Shown here piece by piece: positions 19,751 to 29,252 of a stretch of DNA of 64,000 bases; positions within the stretch are counted from its first letter, which is position 1; each line of letters opens with the position of its first letter. This DNA comes from Bacteroidota bacterium (lineage in GTDB: Bacteria; Bacteroidota; Bacteroidia; B-17B0; Aurantibacillaceae), in assembly GCA_013298715.1 (NCBI GenBank), contig JAAFIQ010000014.1, forward strand, positions 1 to 64,000, written 5' to 3'. Both the position numbers and the translations under genes were made by a program. The notes below the pieces were generated by a model that saw only the letters and a list, made by a program, of their open reading frames with translations, did not search any database and was not told the DNA's origin.

Positions 19751-20830
19751 ATGACAATAGATTCACTACACAGTTGGCTGGTTCTGCATAACCAACCCCT
19801 CTTAATTTCAGGCCCATGCGGCGCCGAAAGTCTAGAGCAATTGCAAAAAACTGCAACAGGTTTAGCCACTAACTCGCACAAAATTTCTTTATTTCGCTCT
19901 GGTGTTTGGAAACCACGTACCCGCCCAAATGCCTTTGAAGGCAAAGGTGAAGAAGCACTCATTTGGCTTAAAGAAATTAAAAAAGAATTTGGGTTTAAAA
20001 CCACCGTTGAGGTTGCCAATGCGCAACATGCAGAGCTAGCCCTAAAGCACAATGTAGATGTTTTATGGATTGGCGCTCGCACCACGGTGAATCCGTTTTC
20101 TGTTCAAGAAATAGCAGATGTGCTTAAAGGAACAAACATTCCTGTAATGATAAAAAACCCAATACATGCCGATGTGCAATTGTGGTTAGGTGCAATAGAA
20201 AGAATTAGCAATGCCGGCATTACCAAGCTAGCCGCTATACACCGAGGATTTTATGTTTACGGAAAAACCAAATACCGCAACAAACCCTTATGGCAAGCGG
20301 CTATTGAATTAAGAACGCTTTTGCCAAATTTACCCATCATCTGCGATCCAAGCCACATAAGCGGTAACCGAGATTTAATTTTACCCGTTTCGCAAAAAGC
20401 TATTGATTTAGGCATGGATGGATTAATGATAGAAAGTCATTATAATCCTGATATAGCTTTGAGTGACGCACAACAGCAATTAACACCTAAAGCATTAGAT
20501 GAATTAATTTCGAAGATTATTATTCGAAAAGGCGATGCAAGCTCTTTACAACATAGTGATAAACTCAGCGAACTACGAAATGCTATTGATGAAATTGATG
20601 ATGAATTAATTAATCTTTTAAAAAAACGATTACTTGTAATTGAACAAATTGGTGAATATAAAAAGGAACACCACATTGCTATTTTTCAATTAGAGCGTTG
20701 GCAACAAATTTTAAAAACGCGCGCGCAATTAGGCGATAAACTTGGTATCTCAAGGCAGCACGTAGAAAAAATTTGTCAACTGTTACACGAAGAGAGTATT
20801 CGTTTACAAAATACAGTAATGAACAAATAG
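19751..20830 (+). CDS. Bifunctional 3-deoxy-7-phosphoheptulonate synthase / chorismate mutase type II
   Basis: PLLISGPCGAESLEQL...GVWKPRTRPNAFEGKGEE...IHRGFYVYGKTKYRNKPLW...PIICDPSHISG; C-terminal LRNAIDEIDDELINLLKKRLLVIEQIGEYKKEH chorismate mutase. Confidence 0.95.
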   Translation: MTIDSLHSWLVLHNQPLLISGPCGAESLEQLQKTATGLATNSHKISLFRSGVWKPRTRPNAFEGKGEEALIWLKEIKKEFGFKTTVEVANAQHAELALKHNVDVLWIGARTTVNPFSVQEIADVLKGTNIPVMIKNPIHADVQLWLGAIERISNAGITKLAAIHRGFYVYGKTKYRNKPLWQAAIELRTLLPNLPIICDPSHISGNRDLILPVSQKAIDLGMDGLMIESHYNPDIALSDAQQQLTPKALDELISKIIIRKGDASSLQHSDKLSELRNAIDEIDDELINLLKKRLLVIEQIGEYKKEHHIAIFQLERWQQILKTRAQLGDKLGISRQHVEKICQLLHEESIRLQNTVMNK

Positions 20831-20837
20831 TTTTTTT

Positions 20838-22445
20838 ATGACAAACGATGAAGTAATAGAAGCTCTAGAACTTACCGCAAAACTATCTGAACTGCATGGC
20901 GAAAACCCTTTTAAGGTGAGGGCTCTAACAAATGCAGCATATAAATTATCTAAAATTCGTTTTGATTTTAATAACAAAACTTTGTCTGATATTCAAGATA
21001 TTGATGGCATTGGCGGAGGGATTGCATCGAAAATTTTTGATTTAATTACACACGGGAGCACAAAAGAATTAGATGAGCTAAAGGAAAAAACACCTTCTGG
21101 AGTAATTGATATGCTAGGCGTGAAGGGTTTAGGTCCTAAAAAAGTAAAACAATTATGGCAAGGCTTAGAAATTGAAAGTATTGGAGAATTGCTTTACGCA
21201 TGTAACAAAAACCGATTAATTACCTTAAAGGGTTTTGGCGAAAAAACACAGCAAGGTGTAAAACAAAGTATAGAATTTTTAATAGCCAACAATAATAAAT
21301 TTCATTTTGCAACGATAGAAAAACCTGTACTAAATTTATTAAACCAAATAAAAAAAGATTTTCCAGGCATCAGAATTGAAGCAGTAGGCCAATTAGCGCG
21401 TAAATGCGAGGTAATAGATAAAGTTGAGATTCTAGTAAACCAACCCATAAATAAAAACTATTCAGAATTAGTTGCTCAAATTCCGTTGCCATTAAATTTT
21501 TATGGTAGTAACAACGAAAAATTTGCACACAAACAATTGCAACTAAGCAGTACCGAAGAGCACTTAAAACAAATTAATTTTTCTTCACTCACAACAAGTA
21601 ATTTTAAAACAGAAGAAGAAATTTATAATGCTTTAAATTTACCTTTTGTTTGTGCTGAGTTACGCGAAGGTTTGGGTGAAGTAGATTTAGCAAAACAAAA
21701 CAAATTACCAAAGCTTATTGAGTACAGCGATTTGCGAGGAACACTACACAACCACACAAACTGCAGCGATGGCGTCAACACGTTAAAAGAAATGGCCGAT
21801 TATTGTATTAAGTTAGGTTACGAATATTTTGGAGTTTGCGATCATTCAAAAACAGCAGTGTACGCATCTGGTTTATCAATAGAAAAAGTTATACAACAAC
21901 ATATAGAAATTGATGAACTTAATTTAAACTACACAAATTTTAAAATTTTAAAAGGAATTGAAAGCGACATATTAGGAGATGGTTCTTTAGACTATCCCGA
22001 AGAAATTTTGAAAACCTTTGATTTTATTGTGGCCTCTGTACATTCTAACTTAAAAATGAATAAGGAAAAGGCAACAGAACGTTTAATCAAAGCCATCGAA
22101 AATCCTTACACAACAATATTAGGACATCCTACGGGGCGCTTGTTATTAGCCCGACCAGGCTATCCAATCAACCATAAAAAAGTAATTGATGCTTGTGCTG
22201 CAAACAATGTGGTAATAGAACTCAATGCACACCCCTACCGTTTAGATATTGATTGGCGCTGGATTTATTACTGTATACAAAAAAATGTAATGATTTCAAT
22301 TAATCCCGATGCCCATGTGGCCGAAGGCCTGTTAGATATGTATTACGGTATTTGCGCGGCAAGAAAGGGAATGCTTACCAAAGAAATGTGTTTAAATACC
22401 TATTCGTTAAACGACTTAGAGAAAAAGTTTTTACAGAAAAAGTAA
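20838..22445 (+). CDS. polX: DNA polymerase X family protein with C-terminal PHP domain
   Basis: HhH motifs (LQDIDGIGGGIASKI, GVKGLGPKKVKQLW); PHP motifs (LRGTLHNHTNCSDGVNTLKEMADY, GVCDHSKTAVYASGL, ILGHPTGRLLLARPGYPI). Confidence 0.9.
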   Translation: MTNDEVIEALELTAKLSELHGENPFKVRALTNAAYKLSKIRFDFNNKTLSDIQDIDGIGGGIASKIFDLITHGSTKELDELKEKTPSGVIDMLGVKGLGPKKVKQLWQGLEIESIGELLYACNKNRLITLKGFGEKTQQGVKQSIEFLIANNNKFHFATIEKPVLNLLNQIKKDFPGIRIEAVGQLARKCEVIDKVEILVNQPINKNYSELVAQIPLPLNFYGSNNEKFAHKQLQLSSTEEHLKQINFSSLTTSNFKTEEEIYNALNLPFVCAELREGLGEVDLAKQNKLPKLIEYSDLRGTLHNHTNCSDGVNTLKEMADYCIKLGYEYFGVCDHSKTAVYASGLSIEKVIQQHIEIDELNLNYTNFKILKGIESDILGDGSLDYPEEILKTFDFIVASVHSNLKMNKEKATERLIKAIENPYTTILGHPTGRLLLARPGYPINHKKVIDACAANNVVIELNAHPYRLDIDWRWIYYCIQKNVMISINPDAHVAEGLLDMYYGICAARKGMLTKEMCLNTYSLNDLEKKFLQKK

Positions 22446-22451
22446 ATAATT

Positions 22452-22713
22452 AGGATTCACTCAAAATGTATAAAAATTAACTGAATCAACCTGCCTACGG
22501 CGGGCACGGGCAGCGAGGTGAAGATGTATATAAATACTTCGAACTGAACTAACGACGAGTCAGTTAATTTTTATCAAGCCAAGAGGAATAAAACTACTCT
22601 ATTTTTTAGTGCAAGGATTTTCTCAAAAAATTTCAAAAAGCTTTGCACATAAAAAGGGATTTAAGCCTCAAATCTATTGTTAATTGGCAAATTTGCGTTT
22701 TTGAGTGAATCCT
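22452..22713 (+). mobile_element. MITE-like structured element, copy 2 (262 bp)
   Basis: TIRs AGGATTCACTCAAAA / TTTTGAGTGAATCCT; flanking AATT at 22448-22451 and 22714-22717; contains the 20-bp module AACCTGCCTACGGCGGGCAC at 22488-22507. Confidence 0.85.
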
Positions 22714-22810
22714 AATTAGTTAATTGAAAACAAGTTTAGCTAAATGTGTAACAAATCGAAATCTTTGTAAACCAAGCTCTGCAGTTTTTTTACTACTTTA
22801 GCCTAGCTAT

Positions 22811-24400
22811 ATGCGCCTTACAATTTTTATATTTCTATTTTCGCTCACGCTCAAAGCGCAGTATGAACCATTGGCAAAAAATGCGTTTATGGGTGCAGAT
22901 ATTCAACAGGCGTTTGATTATTGGAACATTTCTAAACCACAACTAAATTTTCATTCATCGTTTAGGCCCTATTTAAGTACACAGTATTATGCTAACGGTG
23001 ACACTAACGTACCGTTTAAATTTTATGCCTTTAACAATTTTTATTTAAGTAAAATGCTTAACGAAAAACCTGAAAAGCGCATTTGGTACAACATACAGCT
23101 TCACCCTATTATTGATGCAGAAATTGGTTTTGATGCACTTACTAACAAACCTTTATTTAATTCTATTGGGGGGATGCACTTAAAAACCAACATTAATAAC
23201 GATTTTACTTTTGCAGGAACCTTTATTGGCGCACGTTTGCAGCAACCATTTTTTATTGACACAAGTTTTTCTGGGCAAAAAATTAGTCCTGAATTTGGGC
23301 AGACTTATGGCAGTAATAAAACAGGATATGGTGTAGCAGATTATCAAGGTTATTTATCTTACTCACCAAATAAAAGTAAGTATTTTAATTTACAGCTTGG
23401 TCGCGATAAACACTTTATTGGTGATGGCTATCGCAGCGTTTTATTAAGCGATTTTGCTCCGGCTTATCCGTTTATTAGAGTAAATGCTAACGTTTGGCGG
23501 ATGCAATACCATGTTTGGTACACATGGATGAACGACCCAACACAAGCAAACGGAATTAAACAGAATTTCACAAATAAATTTGGCACCTTTCATTATTTAA
23601 GTTTTAATATCTTAAAAGAATTGAATTTAGGAATCTTTGAAAACGTTGTTTGGCGTGGAACTGACACTAACCAAGTAAGAACTTTTGATGTAAATTACTT
23701 AAACCCCGTAGTGTTTTATAGGCCACAAGAATATTCAGTCGGTTCGCCAGACAATTCTTTTATTGGGTTAAATTTGAATGCAAAATTATTTAAATGCCTT
23801 AAACTTTATGGTCAACTTGGGTTGGATGAATTTCTTTTAAAAGAAATAAGAGCAAGGCGCGGCTGGTGGGCAAACAAGCAAGCTTGGCAACTTGGTGCCA
23901 AATACATTAATGCATTTAATGTAAAAGGTTTGTCGGTTACCGCAGAATACAATCAGGTTAGACCATACACATACACGCATGGGGTTGTTGAGCAAAATTA
24001 CGCGCATTACGGCTATTCACTCGCACATCCATTAGGTGCTAATTTTAAAGAGTACATAGGCTTTATTAATTACCGCAAAAATAATTGGCAGTTGAGTTGG
24101 CAAGGCATGTATGCCAATATTGGTAAAGATAGTACAGGAAGTAATTTGGGTCAAAATGTATATTTGAGTTATACAACACGTCCGTTTGAGTACGGACACA
24201 AAACCGGACAAGGAGTTAATACTACTATTTTACAAAGCGATTTAAAATTTACCTATTACTTAATTGCTGACATGAATTTAAGGGCAGAAATTGGCTACAT
24301 ACAGCGTTCGGTAAGTAATGCAAAAGGCTATGGCTTACAAAATCCGTACATTTATTTCGCAATAAAAAGTAGTTTTTGGAATCAGTACAGAGATTATTAG
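22811..24400 (+). CDS. Outer-membrane Wzi/RemB-like capsule-assembly/gliding protein
   Basis: Signal peptide; LQLGRDKHFIGDGYRSVLLSDFAPAYPFIRVNANVWRMQYHVWYTWM and beta-barrel-like C-terminus. Confidence 0.65.
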   Translation: MRLTIFIFLFSLTLKAQYEPLAKNAFMGADIQQAFDYWNISKPQLNFHSSFRPYLSTQYYANGDTNVPFKFYAFNNFYLSKMLNEKPEKRIWYNIQLHPIIDAEIGFDALTNKPLFNSIGGMHLKTNINNDFTFAGTFIGARLQQPFFIDTSFSGQKISPEFGQTYGSNKTGYGVADYQGYLSYSPNKSKYFNLQLGRDKHFIGDGYRSVLLSDFAPAYPFIRVNANVWRMQYHVWYTWMNDPTQANGIKQNFTNKFGTFHYLSFNILKELNLGIFENVVWRGTDTNQVRTFDVNYLNPVVFYRPQEYSVGSPDNSFIGLNLNAKLFKCLKLYGQLGLDEFLLKEIRARRGWWANKQAWQLGAKYINAFNVKGLSVTAEYNQVRPYTYTHGVVEQNYAHYGYSLAHPLGANFKEYIGFINYRKNNWQLSWQGMYANIGKDSTGSNLGQNVYLSYTTRPFEYGHKTGQGVNTTILQSDLKFTYYLIADMNLRAEIGYIQRSVSNAKGYGLQNPYIYFAIKSSFWNQYRDY

Positions 24401-24403
24401 GAA

Positions 24404-25654
24404 TTATTTTTTATTTATCAGCTTTTTAATATAATTATCTGGCGGCAACAACGCTTTTTGAATTTTTTGCGCATAATTTAAAGAACTCTTCATTTCCGAC
24501 TGCCTTGTAGATAACTCTGAAATTTTTTCTTCAATGATTTTACTTTTTTCTTCGCTTAAATTTTTTAGTTTAATAACTTTTAAATAGTAGTATGCCAAGG
24601 CAAAAAGTAATATTATAAAACCAATAATAACAACAATGAGGAAAGTATTTTGCTTCTGTATTCGTTGTGTTCGGATTTGTTCTATTTCCATTCTCTTTTC
24701 ATTTTCCGAAACAAGTAACTTTTTTTCGAGCAAATTAATTTTATTTAATTTTTCCAGACTCAAAATCTCATTCTTTTTATCATTTTGTAATTTTAATAAA
24801 TTAAAGGCCAGCGGATAATTTCCCATTAATTTGTATGTTTCAATTAACACATCGTACGTTTCAACTAACTCATGTTCTAAATTATTACTTAAACAAACTT
24901 CCTCACTTTTTTTAAGCATTTTAAGCGCGCTTTCAAAATCTCCAGTTTCGTTATAAACCTCAGCTATCGTTTTTAAAATAGTAGCTTTACTATCAATCAT
25001 GGCATTGCTATCAGCAACCGCCAAGGCGCAGTTTAGATCCACAAGTGCTTCCTTATGGTAATTCATTTCAGCCAAAAGAAGACCTTTGTTTTGATGGTAA
25101 AAGTAAAAATCTACTTTTCTAAAACTATTTTTAAAAGCTAGAACGTCATTCAAAGATTTTTGTGATTCCAATAACAATCTTGCTTCCAAATAATCATTCG
25201 ATAAATTAAGTAGCACTTTAATACATCCTTTTCTATCGTTAATTTTTTTAAAAATTGAGAGTGCTTCCAAACTAAATTCAATGCCTTCTTTCTCCTTTTT
25301 TAAACGCTTAAACAAAATTGCCTTTAAAGATAAGGCATTTCCTAATTCTTCGTTTTCATTATGTTTTCTGAAAATAAGAATTGCAGCATCCAAATTAATT
25401 AATGAACTGTTTAAATCTGATTTAAGAAGATTATAGCGTCCAATTCTCCGCAGAGCAAGTCCTTGCAAAAGCTCGTCTCCATCGTTCTTTGCTTTTTGTA
25501 ACAATTGTTCCGCAATTTTCAAAGAGGAATCCGGATTTGAATAGTAAACAGAATCACAAATTACAATTTGCTGTTTTGTATTTGTTTGGGCAAAAAATCC
25601 AAGAGTAAGTATAAAAACTAGGAATAGATATGTGTACTTTTCATTAATAATCAA
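24404..25654 (-). CDS. TPR sensor protein of the SpoIIE/PP2C signalling type lacking the phosphatase domain
   Basis: Signal peptide, TPR repeats, TM helix, coiled coil ending in SSLNYAQKIQKALLPPDNYIKKLINKK*, which is the linker that normally precedes a SpoIIE domain. Confidence 0.75.
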   Translation of the reverse strand: MIINEKYTYLFLVFILTLGFFAQTNTKQQIVICDSVYYSNPDSSLKIAEQLLQKAKNDGDELLQGLALRRIGRYNLLKSDLNSSLINLDAAILIFRKHNENEELGNALSLKAILFKRLKKEKEGIEFSLEALSIFKKINDRKGCIKVLLNLSNDYLEARLLLESQKSLNDVLAFKNSFRKVDFYFYHQNKGLLLAEMNYHKEALVDLNCALAVADSNAMIDSKATILKTIAEVYNETGDFESALKMLKKSEEVCLSNNLEHELVETYDVLIETYKLMGNYPLAFNLLKLQNDKKNEILSLEKLNKINLLEKKLLVSENEKRMEIEQIRTQRIQKQNTFLIVVIIGFIILLFALAYYYLKVIKLKNLSEEKSKIIEEKISELSTRQSEMKSSLNYAQKIQKALLPPDNYIKKLINKK

Positions 25655-25757
25655 AAACGAATTTATTGTGTTTGTTGTATTATAGGCTAAAGTAACAATA
25701 AAACTAGCATTTTACAAGCTCCAAAAAAATTATTAAATTCGCTCTTCTTTAAAAAAA

Positions 25758-28700
25758 ATGAGCAAGTATCCCGAATATAAAAAATTAGATTTACCACAAA
25801 TCTCAAAAGAGATTTTAGATTTTTGGAAACAAAACAATACGTTTAATGAATCTATTACCTCTCGCCCTAACGATAAACCTTGGGTGTTTTACGAGGGGCC
25901 GCCTAGCGCCAATGGCATGCCAGGCATACACCACGTTATGGCACGGACTATTAAAGACATTTTCTGTCGCTTTAAAACATTACAAGGTTACCAAGTAAAC
26001 CGCAAGGCAGGTTGGGATACGCACGGCTTGCCAATAGAATTAGGTGTTGAAAAAACATTGGGTATCACGAAAGAAGATATTGGAAATAAAAACTCACCAA
26101 AATACATTAGTGTAGAAGATTACAATAAAGCGTGTCGCAAAGAGGTAATGAAGTATACCGATAAGTGGGAAGAACTTACCGCGCAAATGGGTTATTGGGT
26201 TGATATGGGCGATCCTTACATTACTTATGACAATAAATACATTGAAAGTGTTTGGTATTTACTAAAGGATTTGTATAACAAAAATTTGTTATATAAAGGT
26301 TACACCATACAGCCATACTCACCCGCAGCCGGCACAGGGCTTTCAAGCGCAGAGTTAAATCAACCAGGATGTTATAGAAATGTGAAGGATAGAACAGCGA
26401 CCGTTCAGTTTAAGATTTCAAATTTTAATAGTAAAAACGATAAGCTTAACGCTGAAATCTCAACAATTAAGTCTGAAATTTTTGCATTAGCCTGGACAAC
26501 TACACCTTGGACTTTACCTTCAAACACAGCGCTTGCCGTTGGTAAAGATATTGATTATGTGTTTGTAGAAACCTTTAATCCATTTAGCGGAACTGTTCAA
26601 ACCGTTATATTGGCAAAAGATTTATTGAATAAATATTTTCCTGAAAAAAATGCTGACCTTAATTTCGCAGACTTTAAACTTGGTGATAAAAACATTCCAT
26701 TTAAAATTAGCACAACTTGCAAAGGCTCAGATTTAGCGGGAATTCAATATATACAACTTCTACCATTTGTTCAACTGCAAGAAAAAGCATTTGAAATTTT
26801 GTGTGGCGATTTTGTAACAACTACAGATGGTACAGGAATTGTTCACATTGCTCCTAGCTTTGGTGCAGATGATTACCGTGTTGCCAAAGAAAACGGAATT
26901 GGCGCATTAACCTTAGTTGATAAGCGCGGAAAATTTTTGCCAGAAGTAAAAGACGGTATCTTTTTATTTGGAGAAGAATATGTGAAAGAAGCTTACTTAA
27001 GCGATGAAGAAAAGGAAATCGAATTCAAAAAGCAAAAACAGGTTTTAGAAAAAGAAGGAAAAATAAAAGACCTTAAAGTTTATTTAAGTGTTGACGAACG
27101 CATTGTTTTAAAACTTCAAGAAGAGGGGAAATTATTTAAAAAAGAAACCTACGAACACAGCTACCCCCACTGCTGGCGAACCGATAAACCCGTGTTATAT
27201 TACCCATTGGATAGTTGGTTTGTAAAGGTGGCAGATAATCGCCATAAATTAGTTGAATTAAATAAAAAAATCAATTGGAAGCCAGAAGCCACGGGTACTG
27301 GGCGTTTTGGTAATTGGTTAGAAAATGCCCTAGATTGGAATTTATCGCGCTCGCGCTTTTGGGGCGTGCCTTTACCTATTTGGCGTAGCGAAGATAACAG
27401 CGAACAAATTTGTATTGGAAGTGTAGAAGAATTGCAAAAAGAAATTGAAAATGCAATTGACAAAGGAGTAATGAAATCAAATCCTTTAGCGAAATTTACA
27501 GCTGGCAATTTCGCAGCAGATAACTATAATACATTCGATTTACACAAACCTTACGCCGATGAAATTGCTTTAGAACGAAACGGAAAAACACTTTTCCGCG
27601 AAAGCGATTTAATTGATGTATGGTTTGATAGTGGCGCTATGCCTTATGCACAGTTGCATTATCCATTTGAAAACAAAGAATTAATTGAGAATAGAAAAAA
27701 TTATCCTGCCGATTTTATTGCTGAAGGTGTAGATCAAACACGTGGATGGTTTTATACACTGCACGTAATTGGAGCTTTATGTTTTGATTCTGTTGCTTAT
27801 AAAAACGTTGTGAGCAATGGTTTGGTGCTTGATAAAGTTGGCAACAAAATGAGCAAACGCTTGGGCAATGCCGTTAACCCGTTTGAAACGCTTGATAAAT
27901 ATGGCGCTGATGCCACGCGCTGGTACATGATTGCAAATGCAGCACCTTGGGATAATTTAAAATTTGATACCGAAGGAATTGCAGAAGTACAACGAAAATT
28001 ATTTGGCACACTTTACAACACGTACAATTTTTATGCTATTTATGCTAACGTGGATGGTTTTTTAATTGATGAGCAAAATATAGTACCAGTAGCTAAACGT
28101 GAAGAATTAGATAGATGGATTTTATCTAAATTGCATTCTCTGGTGAAAGATGTGAGCGATTGCTATGAGCAATTTGAACCACACCGTGCAGCACGTTTTA
28201 TTGAAGATTTTGTTGATGAGCATTTAAGCAATTGGTACGTGCGCCTTAGCCGCAGAAGATTTTGGAAAGGTGAAATGAGCGACGATAAAAAAGCCGCTTA
28301 TGAAACATTACACGAATGTTTGATGGTGGTTGGTCAGTTAATGAGCCCAATAGCACCGTTTTTTGCAGAATGGTTATATCAAAATTTAACCAATCCAATA
28401 AAAGAAAAAGCAATTGAAAGTAAAACGCCATTGCAATACAAATCGGTTCATTTAACTTACCTCACAAAATCAGAATCTCAATCCATTAATGGCGAATTAG
28501 AACAACGTATGGAGTTAGCACAAAAAATTTCATCTATGATTTTATCTATTCGCAAAAAGGAGAATATAAAAGTACGCCAACCTTTACAAAAAATTCAAAT
28601 TCCGATACTAAATCCAGAGGTTCAAAAAAATATTGAAGCGGTAAAAGATTTAATTTTAGGTGAAGTAAATGTTAAGGAAATTGAATTTGTTACAGAGGAA

Positions 28701-29246
28701 AAAGTTCAAATTGTAAAAAACTTAAAATTAAATTTTAAAACCTTAGGAAAAAAATGTGGTCAACACATGAAAGCTGTACAAGCATTTGGGCAAGAAAACC
28801 CACAACAAATAATTAAAGGATTAGAAAGTATTGGTAAATTTGAAATTGATGTTTCAGGAACTAAAATTGTTTTAGAGACAGAAGATGTAGAAATTATTCC
28901 AGTGGATATTCCAGGCTGGAAGGTAGCAAATAATGGCCCTTTAACCGTGGCCTTGGATGTTACACTAACCGAAGCGCTTAAAGAGGAAGGACTGGCAAGG
29001 GAGTTGGTAAATCGGATTCAAAATATTCGTAAGGAAAGTGGATTTGAACTTACTGATAAAATTTTAGTAAAAATTAATCAAAATGATTTACTAGATTCTG
29101 CTATAAAAACAAATTTAAGTTATATTTGTAATGAAACTTTAACTGATAATCTACAATTAGTTACTAACTTAGACGCTTCAACTGCTACTCTTATTGAAGT
29201 GGATGAACTAATTAAAACATTAATAAAAATTGATAAATTAAATTGA
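25758..29246 (+). CDS. ileS: Isoleucine--tRNA ligase
   Basis: EGPPSANGMPGIHHVMARTIKDIFCRF HIGH region; VGNKMSKRLGN KMSKS motif; RKAGWDTHGLPIE. Confidence 0.97.
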   Translation: MSKYPEYKKLDLPQISKEILDFWKQNNTFNESITSRPNDKPWVFYEGPPSANGMPGIHHVMARTIKDIFCRFKTLQGYQVNRKAGWDTHGLPIELGVEKTLGITKEDIGNKNSPKYISVEDYNKACRKEVMKYTDKWEELTAQMGYWVDMGDPYITYDNKYIESVWYLLKDLYNKNLLYKGYTIQPYSPAAGTGLSSAELNQPGCYRNVKDRTATVQFKISNFNSKNDKLNAEISTIKSEIFALAWTTTPWTLPSNTALAVGKDIDYVFVETFNPFSGTVQTVILAKDLLNKYFPEKNADLNFADFKLGDKNIPFKISTTCKGSDLAGIQYIQLLPFVQLQEKAFEILCGDFVTTTDGTGIVHIAPSFGADDYRVAKENGIGALTLVDKRGKFLPEVKDGIFLFGEEYVKEAYLSDEEKEIEFKKQKQVLEKEGKIKDLKVYLSVDERIVLKLQEEGKLFKKETYEHSYPHCWRTDKPVLYYPLDSWFVKVADNRHKLVELNKKINWKPEATGTGRFGNWLENALDWNLSRSRFWGVPLPIWRSEDNSEQICIGSVEELQKEIENAIDKGVMKSNPLAKFTAGNFAADNYNTFDLHKPYADEIALERNGKTLFRESDLIDVWFDSGAMPYAQLHYPFENKELIENRKNYPADFIAEGVDQTRGWFYTLHVIGALCFDSVAYKNVVSNGLVLDKVGNKMSKRLGNAVNPFETLDKYGADATRWYMIANAAPWDNLKFDTEGIAEVQRKLFGTLYNTYNFYAIYANVDGFLIDEQNIVPVAKREELDRWILSKLHSLVKDVSDCYEQFEPHRAARFIEDFVDEHLSNWYVRLSRRRFWKGEMSDDKKAAYETLHECLMVVGQLMSPIAPFFAEWLYQNLTNPIKEKAIESKTPLQYKSVHLTYLTKSESQSINGELEQRMELAQKISSMILSIRKKENIKVRQPLQKIQIPILNPEVQKNIEAVKDLILGEVNVKEIEFVTEEKVQIVKNLKLNFKTLGKKCGQHMKAVQAFGQENPQQIIKGLESIGKFEIDVSGTKIVLETEDVEIIPVDIPGWKVANNGPLTVALDVTLTEALKEEGLARELVNRIQNIRKESGFELTDKILVKINQNDLLDSAIKTNLSYICNETLTDNLQLVTNLDASTATLIEVDELIKTLIKIDKLN

Positions 29247-29252
29247 TAGAAC

